Assembly: GCF_030486595.1 (NCBI RefSeq)
Contig: NZ_JAUJZH010000045.1
Span: 1-44,913, forward strand
Length of the DNA: 44,913 nt
Origin: Variovorax ginsengisoli
GTDB taxonomy: Bacteria; Pseudomonadota; Gammaproteobacteria; Burkholderiales; Burkholderiaceae_C
Reading direction: 5' to 3'
Shown: positions 35,565 to 43,475 of the stretch, in pieces
Position numbering within the stretch: position 1 is the stretch's first letter
Layout of the letters: every line of letters starts with the position of its first letter
Notes under the pieces: generated by a model
Told to the model about the DNA's origin: nothing
What the model saw: the letters and a program-made list of their open reading frames with translations, nothing else
Database searches by the model: none
Program-made: the position numbers and the translations under genes

Positions 35565-36500
35565 ATGACCGTACTTGTTATTGCCGAACACGACCACGCC
35601 ACGCTCAAGCCGGCGACCCTCAACACCGTGACCGCCGGGATCGCCTGCGCCAGCGGCGATGTCCATGTGCTGGTGGCCGGTGCCAACGCCGCCGAAGCCG
35701 GCAAGGCCGCGAGCCAAGTCGCAGGCGTGGCCAAGGTGATCGTCGCCGACAGCCCGTCCCTGGCCGAGAACCTCGCCGAGAACGTCGCCGCCCAGGTGCT
35801 CGCGATCGCCAAGAACTACAGCCACATCCTGTTCCCCTCGACCGCCAACGGCAAGAACGTCGCCCCGCGCGTGGCCGCCCTGCTGGACGTCGCCCAGATC
35901 AGCGACATCACCAAGGTCGACAGCCCCGACACCTTCGAGCGGCCGATCTACGCGGGCAATGCGATTGCGATCGTGCAGAGCAGCGATGCGATCAAGGTCG
36001 TGACCGTGCGCACCACGGGTTTCGATGCGGCAGCGGCTACCGGTGGCAGCGCAGCGATCGAGACCGTGGACGGCGTCGCCGACAGCGGCAAGTCCAGCTT
36101 CGTCGGCCGCGAAGTCACCAAGAGCGAGCGCCCCGAACTGACCGCCGCCAAGATCATCGTCTCGGGCGGCCGGGCGCTGGGCAGCGCCGAGAAGTTCCAG
36201 GAAGTGATGGCGCCGCTGGCCGACAAGCTCAACGCGGGTCTCGGCGCCAGCCGCGCTGCAGTGGACGCGGGCTACGCCCCGAACGACTGGCAGGTCGGCC
36301 AGACCGGCAAGATCGTCGCCCCGCAGCTGTACATCGCCTGCGGCATCTCGGGCGCGATCCAGCATCTGGCGGGCATGAAGGACTCCAAGGTGATCGTGGC
36401 GATCAACAAGGACGAAGAAGCCCCGATCTTCTCGGTGGCCGACTACGGCCTGGTCGCCGATCTGTTCACGGCTGTACCGGAACTGGTCAAGGCACTCTAG
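35565..36500 (+). CDS. etfA: Electron transfer flavoprotein subunit alpha
   Basis: A 311-residue protein. The N-terminal domain (1-190) includes HILFPSTANGKNVAPRVAAL and RPIYAGNAIAIVQSSDAIKV. The C-terminal FAD domain has IIVSGGRALGSAEKFQEVMA, LGASRAAVDAGYAPNDWQVG, YIACGISGAIQHLAGMKDSK and EAPIFSVADYGLVADLF. It binds the FAD that shuttles electrons. Length and motifs are normal. It is the last enzyme gene of the run before the IclR regulator. Confidence 0.96.
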   Translation: MTVLVIAEHDHATLKPATLNTVTAGIACASGDVHVLVAGANAAEAGKAASQVAGVAKVIVADSPSLAENLAENVAAQVLAIAKNYSHILFPSTANGKNVAPRVAALLDVAQISDITKVDSPDTFERPIYAGNAIAIVQSSDAIKVVTVRTTGFDAAAATGGSAAIETVDGVADSGKSSFVGREVTKSERPELTAAKIIVSGGRALGSAEKFQEVMAPLADKLNAGLGASRAAVDAGYAPNDWQVGQTGKIVAPQLYIACGISGAIQHLAGMKDSKVIVAINKDEEAPIFSVADYGLVADLFTAVPELVKAL

Positions 36501-36650
36501 GCCCCGAACAACCCTCGCCCCAGGGCCGGTCCAGCAACTCTCCTAACCTCAGTATGATTGGCGCGCCGCGAAGGCCATGGACATGGATCAGGCATTTTCC
36601 CATTGTCGAGCGTTCATCCTCGCGACCGTTTTCATTCTCATTGAGTCAAG

Positions 36651-37442
36651 ATGCCCTCGGACATTTCACCAGACAAGCCTGTCGGAGCCCTCGTGAGCGG
36701 GCTTGCAGTCGTGCGCTATCTGGCCGCATCGAATTCACCCGTGGGCGTAACCCGCATCGCGCGCGACCTGGAACTGAACTCCAGCACCTGCTTCAACCTG
36801 CTCAAGACGCTGGTCCACGAAGGACTGGTCAATTTCGACGATTCGACCAAGACCTACACCATCGGCCTGGGCGTGGTCGAACTTGCCAAGGGGGCCTTGG
36901 AGCAGTCCGCCCATGTCAGGATGGTCCATCCGATCCTGCAGGAGATCGCCACCAGCCACCGGGTCACTGCGACACTCTGGCATCGCACGCGCGGGGAACG
37001 CGTCATCCTGCTGGACCGCGCCGACAACGAGGCGACGATTCGGGTCCACATGTCCATTGGCCAGCGCCTGCCGATGTACATCGCTGCCTTGGGTCGCTGC
37101 ATGGCCGCCTACTCGGGACTCGACACCGATCAGTTGCGCGAGAGGTTCGAGAAGCTGAGATGGGAGAAGGGCCCGACCTTCGAGGTCTATCTGGCCGAAG
37201 TGGAGCAGGTGCGCAAACGCGGCTATGCCGTCGACCACGGCAGCTATGTGGAGGGTGTGACAACGGTGTCGGCGGCGGTCCTCGATCGCGAGGACCTGCC
37301 GGTCATGGCCATCAGCGCGGTCGGCTTCAGCGGACAGCTGGACAAGACCGCGATCAAGGATCTTGGCAACCTTCTCAAGGCCAGGGCCGACCGGGTTTCG
37401 AGGGCACTGACGGGGCGGGCGCAGAGCAGCGCCGTCACCTGA
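36651..37442 (+). CDS. IclR family transcriptional regulator
   Basis: A 263-residue protein. The N-terminal winged helix (about 12-75) shows GLAVVRYLAASNSPVGVTRI, ARDLELNSSTCFNLLKTLVH. The C-terminal effector domain (about 85-255) contains LWHRTRGERVILLDRADNEA, RLPMYIAALGRCMAAYSGLD and TTVSAAVLDREDLPVMAISA. IclR regulators repress or activate catabolic genes in response to pathway acids. The palindrome at 20066-20085 is a candidate site. A 150-base gap after etfA could carry its own promoter. Its 3' end overlaps the convergent lyase gene by 8 bases. Confidence 0.92.
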   Translation: MPSDISPDKPVGALVSGLAVVRYLAASNSPVGVTRIARDLELNSSTCFNLLKTLVHEGLVNFDDSTKTYTIGLGVVELAKGALEQSAHVRMVHPILQEIATSHRVTATLWHRTRGERVILLDRADNEATIRVHMSIGQRLPMYIAALGRCMAAYSGLDTDQLRERFEKLRWEKGPTFEVYLAEVEQVRKRGYAVDHGSYVEGVTTVSAAVLDREDLPVMAISAVGFSGQLDKTAIKDLGNLLKARADRVSRALTGRAQSSAVT

Positions 37443-38352
37443 GCGCGTCCTGCACGCGGCCCCCGCGCGCCAACCAGGCCCGGCTGTGGCCGCCCACCTG
37501 GTACCCAACGATCCGGCTCGCGATGTCGATCGCTCCGCACAGGGCGTCCAGGTCGATGCCGGTCTCGAATCCGCATTGCTGCGCCATCAGCGCCAGGTCT
37601 TCCGTTGCCAGGTTGCCCGCCGCCCCGGGCGCGAACGGACAGCCGCCGAGGCCGCCGATGCTGGCATCGAATCGACGCACCCCCAGCGCCAGCGCGCACC
37701 AGGCATCGGCCAGTGCCATCCCGCGCGTGTCGTGCAGGTGCATGCCGATGCTCTCGACCGGCAGATGCGGCAGCAGCGCATCGAGCAGGCGTGACACATC
37801 CGTCGGCGCGGCCGCGCCGATGGTGTCCGCGATGACGATCTCCCCGGCACCGGCCGCGCGCATTTCCTGCGCCAGTTCGAGCACCTTCGCCGGCGCGGTC
37901 GCACCTTCGAACGGGCAGGCAAATGCCACCGCCACATAGGCACGCGTTCGCAGGCCTGCGCGCGATGCCTCGGCCAGCGTCTCCCGGCAGGTGCGCAGCG
38001 CGGCGTCGAGGCCCATGCGGATGTTCTTCTGGTTCATCGTCTCGGTGGCCGAGAGCACGACGGCGATCTCGCGCGCACCCGCCTCGACGGCGCGTTCCAG
38101 GCCGCGCCGGTTCGGCACCAGCACCGACACCCGCGCATCGTTGGGCACCGCGAGGCTGCGCATCAATTCGTCCGCATCGGCCATTTGCGGCACCGCTTGC
38201 GGCGACACGAAGCTGGTGGCCTCGACCTGCCGCAGCCCGGCGTCGAACAGTGCGCCGATCAGCGCGCGCTTGCCGACGGTGTCGACCATCGCGCGCTGGC
38301 TCTGCAGACCGTCGCGCGGGCCGACATCGGTGATGTGGAGAGAATCGGCCAC
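37435..38352 (-). CDS. HMG-CoA lyase-like enzyme
   Basis: A 305-residue TIM-barrel enzyme. DVGPRDGLQSQRAMVDTVGK gives the metal/substrate Asp and Arg, HLHDTRGMALADAWCAL the metal histidines, and GGLGGCPFAPGAAGN the flexible loop with the catalytic Cys. TMNQKNIRMGLDAALRTC is also conserved. It cleaves a 3-hydroxy-3-methylglutaryl-CoA-type tertiary alcohol into acetyl-CoA and a 3-oxo acid. The start is GTG 38352, 3 bases after the CoA transferase stop. The paired CoA transferase would supply the CoA ester, so a meglutol-like or related 3-hydroxy diacid is a reasonable but unproven substrate. The end overlaps the IclR gene. Confidence 0.88.
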   Translation of the reverse strand: MADSLHITDVGPRDGLQSQRAMVDTVGKRALIGALFDAGLRQVEATSFVSPQAVPQMADADELMRSLAVPNDARVSVLVPNRRGLERAVEAGAREIAVVLSATETMNQKNIRMGLDAALRTCRETLAEASRAGLRTRAYVAVAFACPFEGATAPAKVLELAQEMRAAGAGEIVIADTIGAAAPTDVSRLLDALLPHLPVESIGMHLHDTRGMALADAWCALALGVRRFDASIGGLGGCPFAPGAAGNLATEDLALMAQQCGFETGIDLDALCGAIDIASRIVGYQVGGHSRAWLARGGRVQDALR

Positions 38353-38355
38353 CCC

Positions 38356-39573
38356 TCAGACCCCCACCGCACCGGCGTACTGCAGCGCATCGATGCGGTC
38401 GTCGTCGTAGCCCAGCATTTCCGACAGGATCCGTTGCGAGTCCCGCCCGACGCGCGGCGGCGCCGCATAGCAGGCCTCGGCGCTGTCAGAGAACTTCATC
38501 GGGTTGCCCGGCATGCGCACGACTTCGCCCGAATCCAGCGTCATCGACACCACCATGTTGCGCGCCAGGACCTGGGGGTCCGACAGCGCCTGCGCGAAGT
38601 CGTTCACCGGCCCGCAGGGAATGCGCGCGCCACGCAGCCTGTCGAGCCAGTGCGCGGTGGATTGGGTGGCGAAGGCTTCGCCGATGGCCGCATCGATCAG
38701 CGCCTTGTCAGCCAGCCGCGCAGGTTGGCGCGCGTACGCCGGGTTCAGCAAGGTCGGCAGCGGCAGCATCTCGCGGAAGCGCTCGAAAAAAGCGTCGCCG
38801 ATGCAAGCGACCACCACATGGCCGTCCTTCGTGGCATAGACGTTGTAGGGCACATGGACGAAGTGCCCATTGCCGATGCGGTCGGGCACGTGGCCGGACA
38901 TCAGGTGCATGGTCGCCATGTAGTTGAGCAGGGAAATCTGGACGTCGAGCATCGATACGTCCACGTGCTGGCCCTTGCCGGTGCTGTGGCGGGCGACCAC
39001 CGCGGCGAGAACGCCCATGGCACCGAAGATGCCGCCGCCGAGGTCACCGATCGGGATGCCCGAACGCGTCGGCGGCATGCTCGGCTCGCCTGTGATCGAC
39101 ATGCCGCCGCCCATCGCTTGGACGACCTGGTCGAAGGCGGGACGCTGCGTGTCGGGTCCGGTCTCGCCGAAGCCCGAGACGGTGCAGGTAATGATGCGCG
39201 GGTTGATCGCCGCCAGCGTGTCGTGGTCGATACCCAGGCGCCGCGTGACGCCAGCGGTGAAGTTGTCGAAGACGATGTCCGCATGCTGCACGAGGTCGTA
39301 GAAGACGCTGCGCCCCTCGGTCGACTTCAGGTCAAGGGCGATGCTTTCCTTGCCGCGGTTCAGGGTCAGGAAGTACGCGCCCATCCCCTCGCGGGCGTAG
39401 TCCGGGCTCTCGGCGAGCAGCTTGCGTGTGCCCTCGCCTTCACCGGGCGGCTCGATCTTGATGGTGCGCGCACCGAGGTCCGCCAGTGTCATCGTGCCGT
39501 AGGGGCCCGAAAGCATGTGGGTGAGGTCGAGGACTGTCAGTCCGGCCAAGGGCGCATTCTTGTTGCTGGTCAT
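38356..39573 (-). CDS. Class III CoA transferase (CaiB/BaiF family) 2
   Basis: A 405-residue protein. LAGLTVLDLTHMLSGPYGTM, ARTIKIEPPGEGEGTRKLLA, SGFGETGPDTQRPAFDQVVQ (catalytic Asp in the AFD triplet), MPPTRSGIPIGDLGGGIFGA and a long C-terminal part with RIPCGPVNDFAQALSDPQVL. It is of succinyl-CoA:dicarboxylate type by general resemblance. ATG 39573 (MTSNKNAPLAG) is preferred over an upstream TTG at 39585. It is directly upstream of the lyase and probably activates the lyase substrate. Confidence 0.9.
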   Translation of the reverse strand: MTSNKNAPLAGLTVLDLTHMLSGPYGTMTLADLGARTIKIEPPGEGEGTRKLLAESPDYAREGMGAYFLTLNRGKESIALDLKSTEGRSVFYDLVQHADIVFDNFTAGVTRRLGIDHDTLAAINPRIITCTVSGFGETGPDTQRPAFDQVVQAMGGGMSITGEPSMPPTRSGIPIGDLGGGIFGAMGVLAAVVARHSTGKGQHVDVSMLDVQISLLNYMATMHLMSGHVPDRIGNGHFVHVPYNVYATKDGHVVVACIGDAFFERFREMLPLPTLLNPAYARQPARLADKALIDAAIGEAFATQSTAHWLDRLRGARIPCGPVNDFAQALSDPQVLARNMVVSMTLDSGEVVRMPGNPMKFSDSAEACYAAPPRVGRDSQRILSEMLGYDDDRIDALQYAGAVGV

Positions 39574-39622
39574 GTGCGAGTTCAATTCCGGTCTTGCTCT
39601 GTCATGTTTCGCCGCGGCGCCT

Positions 39623-39934
39623 TCACTGAGGCGAGAAAGGCGCGGGGTTCAGGATTTCGTTGTTCATCTCGCGGATCAGGGGCAGCACCTTGGGCACGAA
39701 GGCGATCCATGTCCCGAGCGCGGCGAGCGCCGCGCGTCGCTGCTGGCGATCCTCGAACGATTCGTAGCCCCAAAGGTGGATCACCTTGTTGATGGCCCCG
39801 ATCTCGGTGGTGTAGAAGCCCAGCAAGCGGCCCAGCACCGGCTGCTCGATGGCGATGCCCTCGTCGCCCATCAGCCGCATGAACTCGGGCAGCTTGCCCG
39901 GCACCAGTACATAGGAGCGCATTTCCACGATCAT
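39623..39934 (-). CDS. NIPSNAP family protein
   Basis: A 103-residue ferredoxin-like (dimeric alpha-beta barrel) protein: MIVEMRSYVLVPGKLPEFMR at the start, LGFYTTEIGAINKVIHLWGY and ESFEDRQQRRAALAALGTW. NIPSNAP proteins are common in catabolic operons, but their reaction is unknown. A role as an isomerase or binding protein has been proposed from the fold. The start at ATG 39934 leaves 10 bases after the oxygenase stop. Confidence 0.88.
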   Translation of the reverse strand: MIVEMRSYVLVPGKLPEFMRLMGDEGIAIEQPVLGRLLGFYTTEIGAINKVIHLWGYESFEDRQQRRAALAALGTWIAFVPKVLPLIREMNNEILNPAPFSPQ

Positions 39935-39944
39935 GTCGGCCCCC

Positions 39945-40733
39945 TCACGCCCACATGGCGAGGCTGCCATCGGGCATGCGGCCGATGAAGGAACCGATCG
40001 ACACCCGGCTGCCGCCCGGTTCGGTCGTCCCAGGTGCGATCTCGTGCGGATTGCGGGTGTTGAAGATCACCACGTCACCCGCCGTCGGCCGGTAGACGAA
40101 CGCAGGGGCGCCTTCAATCAGGCTGCGTTCGAGTCCATAGCTCTTAGGTATTTCGCCCGGGCCGACGACCGGATCCCAGGGGCTGTTGTGGACCGTGGTG
40201 TGTCCGCCGGAAGCGAGTTCCTCGGCGAAGAAGTTCCATCCGAGCTGGCCGTCGATGGCGCCGATCGCGTAGTCCGGCGAATTGACGGGCGCCCAGTCGA
40301 CGTGGAGGTCGATCTTGTCGCTGGTGGAGCGGATGATGCCGGCGAAGTAGGGCTGACCGGCCTCTCGCGCAACATCCACCGGATGTGGCCAGACCGCGCG
40401 CAACTGCGCCATGACGCGCTGCACCGGATCGAAGGAATCGGCAAACACCTGCTCCACGTCCGCGCGCGCCTTCGGCACGTCGGCCAGGAACTCTTCCTTG
40501 GTCTTGCTCCATCGGTACTGGTATTGCGCGAGACCGATGTAGCCGATGCGGTCGCTCACGTTGTAGTACTGCATGTTTCCGCGCTTGGCCGCGGCCGCGA
40601 AGCTGCGGCTCTCGTCAGGGGTGGCGAAGGCCTTGAGCCTGATGGCAGGTATCTTGTTGTCCAGCAGGAGGCGCAGGTTGTCTTGCGTGAGCGGGTGCTC
40701 CTCGCTGTCGATCCAGGTGGGTTTGGGGTTCAT
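39945..40733 (-). CDS. Fe(II)/2-oxoglutarate-dependent oxygenase
   Basis: A 262-residue double-stranded beta-helix protein. His144-x-Asp146 (DKIDLHVDWAPVNSPDYAIG) and His230 (FNTRNPHEIAPGTTEPGG) form the iron triad, and Arg243 (GSRVSIGSFIG) is placed to bind 2-oxoglutarate. The N-terminal helical part contains GNMQYYNVSDRIGYIGLAQY. Such enzymes hydroxylate an unactivated carbon while converting 2-oxoglutarate and O2 to succinate and CO2. In an operon with a CoA transferase and an HMG-CoA-lyase-like enzyme, it could create the hydroxyl group needed for lyase cleavage (inference). It lies 9 bases after the transporter. Confidence 0.8.
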   Translation of the reverse strand: MNPKPTWIDSEEHPLTQDNLRLLLDNKIPAIRLKAFATPDESRSFAAAAKRGNMQYYNVSDRIGYIGLAQYQYRWSKTKEEFLADVPKARADVEQVFADSFDPVQRVMAQLRAVWPHPVDVAREAGQPYFAGIIRSTSDKIDLHVDWAPVNSPDYAIGAIDGQLGWNFFAEELASGGHTTVHNSPWDPVVGPGEIPKSYGLERSLIEGAPAFVYRPTAGDVVIFNTRNPHEIAPGTTEPGGSRVSIGSFIGRMPDGSLAMWA

Positions 40734-40742
40734 CGTTTTCCT

Positions 40743-42071
40743 TCAGTCGATCTGCCGGTTGACCAGTCGGGCGGGCAGGAGAATGGTGACGACGGCGGCC
40801 ATCACCAGGCTGCCGGCGGTCAGGTACATGCCGACAGCGCCGCTGCCGGTGGTGTCACGCAGCCAACCCACCAGGTAGGGACTGACGAAGCCGGAAAGGT
40901 TCGCCACCGAGCTGATGATCGCGATGCCGGCCGCGGCGGCCCGGCCGCTCAACAGGACCGTCGGCAGCCGCCAGAATTGCGCGAAGGCCGTCAGGATGCC
41001 CGCAGTCGCCACCGTCAGCGCGGCGATCGCGAAGACGGTGTTGTCCTTGAAGGACATGCTCAGATAGAGCGCCGCGGCGCCGATCAGCGCGGCCAGCGCC
41101 AGGAAGAACTTGCGGTCGCCGCGCGCATCGGCCACCTTAGCGACCCACACCATCGAGATCGCCGCCGCGCCGTACGGGATGGCGCTGAACAAGCCGATGT
41201 TCAGCAGCCCGCTCACGCCAGCCTCGCGGATCAGGGTCGGCATCCAGAAGCCCATGCCATAGATGCCCAGCCCGATGCAGAACTCGATCAGGCACATCAC
41301 CCAGACCAGCGGGAGGGTGAACGCATCCTTGACCGAGACGCCGATAGTGTGCGTGCGTTCCCGCTCGAGGTTGCGGGCGAGCGTCTGCTTATCGGGCTCG
41401 CTGAGCCAGACGGCATCCTTGATGCGGTCTCGCAGCACCACCAGGACGACGATGCCGAGCAGGACGGATGGCAGCCCCTCGACCAGGAACATCCATTGCC
41501 ATCCCTGCAAGGAGCCGACCTTGTGGAAGCTCTGCAGCAGCCACCCCGACAGCGGACCGCCGATCACGCCCGCGAAAGGCACGGCGAGGAAGAACAGCGC
41601 CAGCGCCTTGCCCAGCCGGCTCGGCGGAATCCAGTAGGTGAGATACAGCACGATGCCCGGAAAGAAGCCGGCCTCGGCCACCCCGAGCAGGAAGCGCAGC
41701 ACGTAGAAGGAGGTGGGCGTCTTCACGAACATCATCGCGGCCGACAACAGCCCCCAGGTGATCATGATGCGGGCGATCCAGCGCCTGGCACCGACCCGAT
41801 GAAGGATCAGGTTGCTCGGCACCTCGAAGATGAAGTAGCCGAGGAAGAACACCCCGGCCCCGAGCCCGTAGACGGTCTCGCTGAAGCCCAGGTCGCCGAG
41901 CATCTGCAGCTTGGCGAAGCCGACGTTGATGCGGTCCAGGTAGGACATCGCATAACTCAGGAAGAGGATGGGGACCAGCCTCCAGAGGACCTTGCGGTAG
42001 AGCAACTCGTCGCTGGCGGCCTGGGCCGGGGAGAGGTAGCTCGGATTTTTCAGTGCTTGCGCGTCTGTCAT
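40743..42071 (-). CDS. MFS transporter, anion:cation symporter (phthalate/tartrate permease) type
   Basis: A 442-residue protein with about 12 membrane helices. The family motifs are YAMSYLDRINVGFAKLQMLG, LGYFIFEVPSNLILHRVGAR, FLLGVAEAGFFPGIVLYLTY and a central cytoplasmic loop with RDRIKDAVWLSEPDKQTLAR. Members import organic anions such as phthalate, tartrate, galactonate or 4-hydroxyphenylacetate with protons. It probably takes up the substrate of this operon. ATG 42071 is preceded by a purine-rich stretch. Confidence 0.9.
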   Translation of the reverse strand: MTDAQALKNPSYLSPAQAASDELLYRKVLWRLVPILFLSYAMSYLDRINVGFAKLQMLGDLGFSETVYGLGAGVFFLGYFIFEVPSNLILHRVGARRWIARIMITWGLLSAAMMFVKTPTSFYVLRFLLGVAEAGFFPGIVLYLTYWIPPSRLGKALALFFLAVPFAGVIGGPLSGWLLQSFHKVGSLQGWQWMFLVEGLPSVLLGIVVLVVLRDRIKDAVWLSEPDKQTLARNLERERTHTIGVSVKDAFTLPLVWVMCLIEFCIGLGIYGMGFWMPTLIREAGVSGLLNIGLFSAIPYGAAAISMVWVAKVADARGDRKFFLALAALIGAAALYLSMSFKDNTVFAIAALTVATAGILTAFAQFWRLPTVLLSGRAAAAGIAIISSVANLSGFVSPYLVGWLRDTTGSGAVGMYLTAGSLVMAAVVTILLPARLVNRQID

Positions 42072-42134
42072 GATGTCCTGCCTCGATGGTGTCTAGGGGG
42101 GAGTCGATGCTTCGGTGCGGCGGGGGCATCGCCC

Positions 42135-42527
42135 CTATTCGCTGACCCAGGTCTTCTTGGGCGGCGACTTGATTTCCAGCTGTTCGCAGTCCTCCAGCGC
42201 TTCGCTGAAGTGCTCGACGCCGCGCGGGTGGATCCACGAGGTGCCGGCCTCGGCGATGAACTCCTGGTCGCCGATCACCAGGCGCAGGCGGCCCTTGATC
42301 AGGTAGGCGACCGTCTCGTGGTCCAGGTGCTTGTGCACCGGGTCGACCAGGCCCTTCTCGCGGAAGACGTGGAGCATCAGGATCTCCTCGCCGACCATCA
42401 GCCGCCGGATTTCCACGATGCCCTTGGGCTTGACACCCTCGACGGCAGCCAGCCGCTCGACCGGAAGGTCGTCGCGGACCGAAAAATAGCCCTCGGTTCG
42501 GGGCAGGGAACGCTCTGTATCGCTCAT
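42135..42527 (-). CDS. Cupin domain protein 2
   Basis: A 130-residue single cupin. GLVDPVHKHLDHETVAYLIK gives the HxH...E metal ligands of motif 1 (about 61-80), and GTSWIHPRGVEHFSEALEDC the last His of motif 2. The full ligand set suggests a metal-binding enzyme or an accessory protein. The N-terminal 50 residues are less ordered. It is the first gene of the leftward operon. The start ATG 42527 is chosen over the longer frame, whose upstream part overlaps the intergenic palindromes. Confidence 0.8.
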   Translation of the reverse strand: MSDTERSLPRTEGYFSVRDDLPVERLAAVEGVKPKGIVEIRRLMVGEEILMLHVFREKGLVDPVHKHLDHETVAYLIKGRLRLVIGDQEFIAEAGTSWIHPRGVEHFSEALEDCEQLEIKSPPKKTWVSE

Positions 42528-42576
42528 GGTTTTCTTCCTCAGGATCAAGCCAATCAACGGGGGTAACGAAGCCTCA

Positions 42577-42651
42577 ATGTCGACAATCGGTGCGCTCAAG
42601 CACCATTTTGGACGCATAAAAGGGTTGAAATCTCTTCGATTGTGGACAATC
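42577..42651. promoter_or_regulatory. Two similar palindromes in the divergent promoter region
   Basis: Site A: AATGTCGACAATC (42576-42588) contains the perfect palindrome TGTCGACA. Site B: GATTGTGGACAATC (42638-42651) is a 6-base inverted repeat around GG. Both share TGT-(C/G)G-ACAAT and are about 63 bases, or six helical turns, apart. A rightward TTGAAA (42625-42630) with AATCAT 17 bases later (42648-42653) places site B over a possible core promoter. The form resembles sites of FadR/FCD-type GntR regulators, and one is encoded at 43476. The assignment is inferred. Confidence 0.45.
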
Positions 42652-42697
42652 ATAGGCCACCTGATTTCAACGATGCAAGCGTTTTCGAAGGAACGAC

Positions 42698-43441
42698 ATG
42701 ACCGACTCCCTGGGCTGGCGACAGAAGTTCGCTGTGCTGATCCCCTCCACCAACACCAGCGTGCAACCCGAGTTCGACGCCATGCGCCCGACCGGCGTGA
42801 CCAACCACATCAGCCGCATCCGCATCCCGAACATCGCCCTGAACAACGACGCGGACTTCGAGCGCCTGATCGAACTGATCGCCGCGGCGCAGGACGAGGC
42901 GGTCGATGCCGTCATGTCCTGCGAGCCGGACCGGCTGGTGCTCGGCATTTCCGCCGAGACCTTCTGGGACGGCCTGGCTGCCAGCCGCCGCCTCAAGGCG
43001 CAGCTGGAAGAACGCACGCGCCTGCCCGTCTCCATGGGTTCGGAAGCGTGCGCGGCGGCTTTCGGGGTGCTCGGCATCCGGCGCATCGCGGTGCTCACGC
43101 CCTACCAGGCGGTGGGCGACCGCAACGTCGTGCGCTTCTTCGAGGAGGCCGGCTACGAGGTCAGGCGCATCAAGGGCCTCAAGTGCGAGAGTCCGGTCCA
43201 GATCGCGCATGTGCAGCCGTCCGAGCTGCGCGATGCGCTGCGGGAACTCGACGGCGACGACATCGACGGCCTGATCCAGGTCGGAACCAATCTCGCGATG
43301 GCGCGGCTCGCGGGCGAGGCCGAGGTGTGGCTGGGCAAACCGGTGGTGGCCATCAACACGGCCATCTACTGGCATGCGCTGCGCCAATCCAACATCGCGG
43401 ACCGCCAGAGCGGCTTCGGCGCGCTGCTGGAACGATACTGA
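42698..43441 (+). CDS. Maleate isomerase/arylmalonate decarboxylase-fold protein
   Basis: A 247-residue Asp/Glu racemase-superfamily protein. The N-terminus FAVLIPSTNTSVQPEFDAMR is typical of the maleate isomerase/AMDase branch, and it continues with LGIRRIAVLTPYQAVGDRNV. By eye, the two catalytic-cysteine positions hold Gly83 (LVLGISAETFWDG) and Gly196 (GLIQVGTNLAMARL). AMDase has only the second Cys and isomerases have both. The reaction is therefore not clear and may be cofactor-free isomerisation, decarboxylation or something else. AAGGA lies before ATG 42698. It is the first gene of the rightward unit. Confidence 0.8.
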   Translation: MTDSLGWRQKFAVLIPSTNTSVQPEFDAMRPTGVTNHISRIRIPNIALNNDADFERLIELIAAAQDEAVDAVMSCEPDRLVLGISAETFWDGLAASRRLKAQLEERTRLPVSMGSEACAAAFGVLGIRRIAVLTPYQAVGDRNVVRFFEEAGYEVRRIKGLKCESPVQIAHVQPSELRDALRELDGDDIDGLIQVGTNLAMARLAGEAEVWLGKPVVAINTAIYWHALRQSNIADRQSGFGALLERY

Positions 43442-43475
43442 GCGCCGACATGCAAGCTTGCCCCAGGAGGAGGCC

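Noticed and set aside
38185..39792. 535-codon frame on the plus strand
   Set aside because: Antisense to CoA transferase 2 and the HMG-CoA-lyase-like gene, with no recognisable domain.
39933..42566. Very long open frame (877 codons) on the plus strand
   Set aside because: It lies opposite four convincing minus-strand genes (oxygenase, transporter, NIPSNAP, cupin). Its translation is low-complexity and rich in His, Arg, Gln and Asp, typical of antisense frames in GC-rich DNA.
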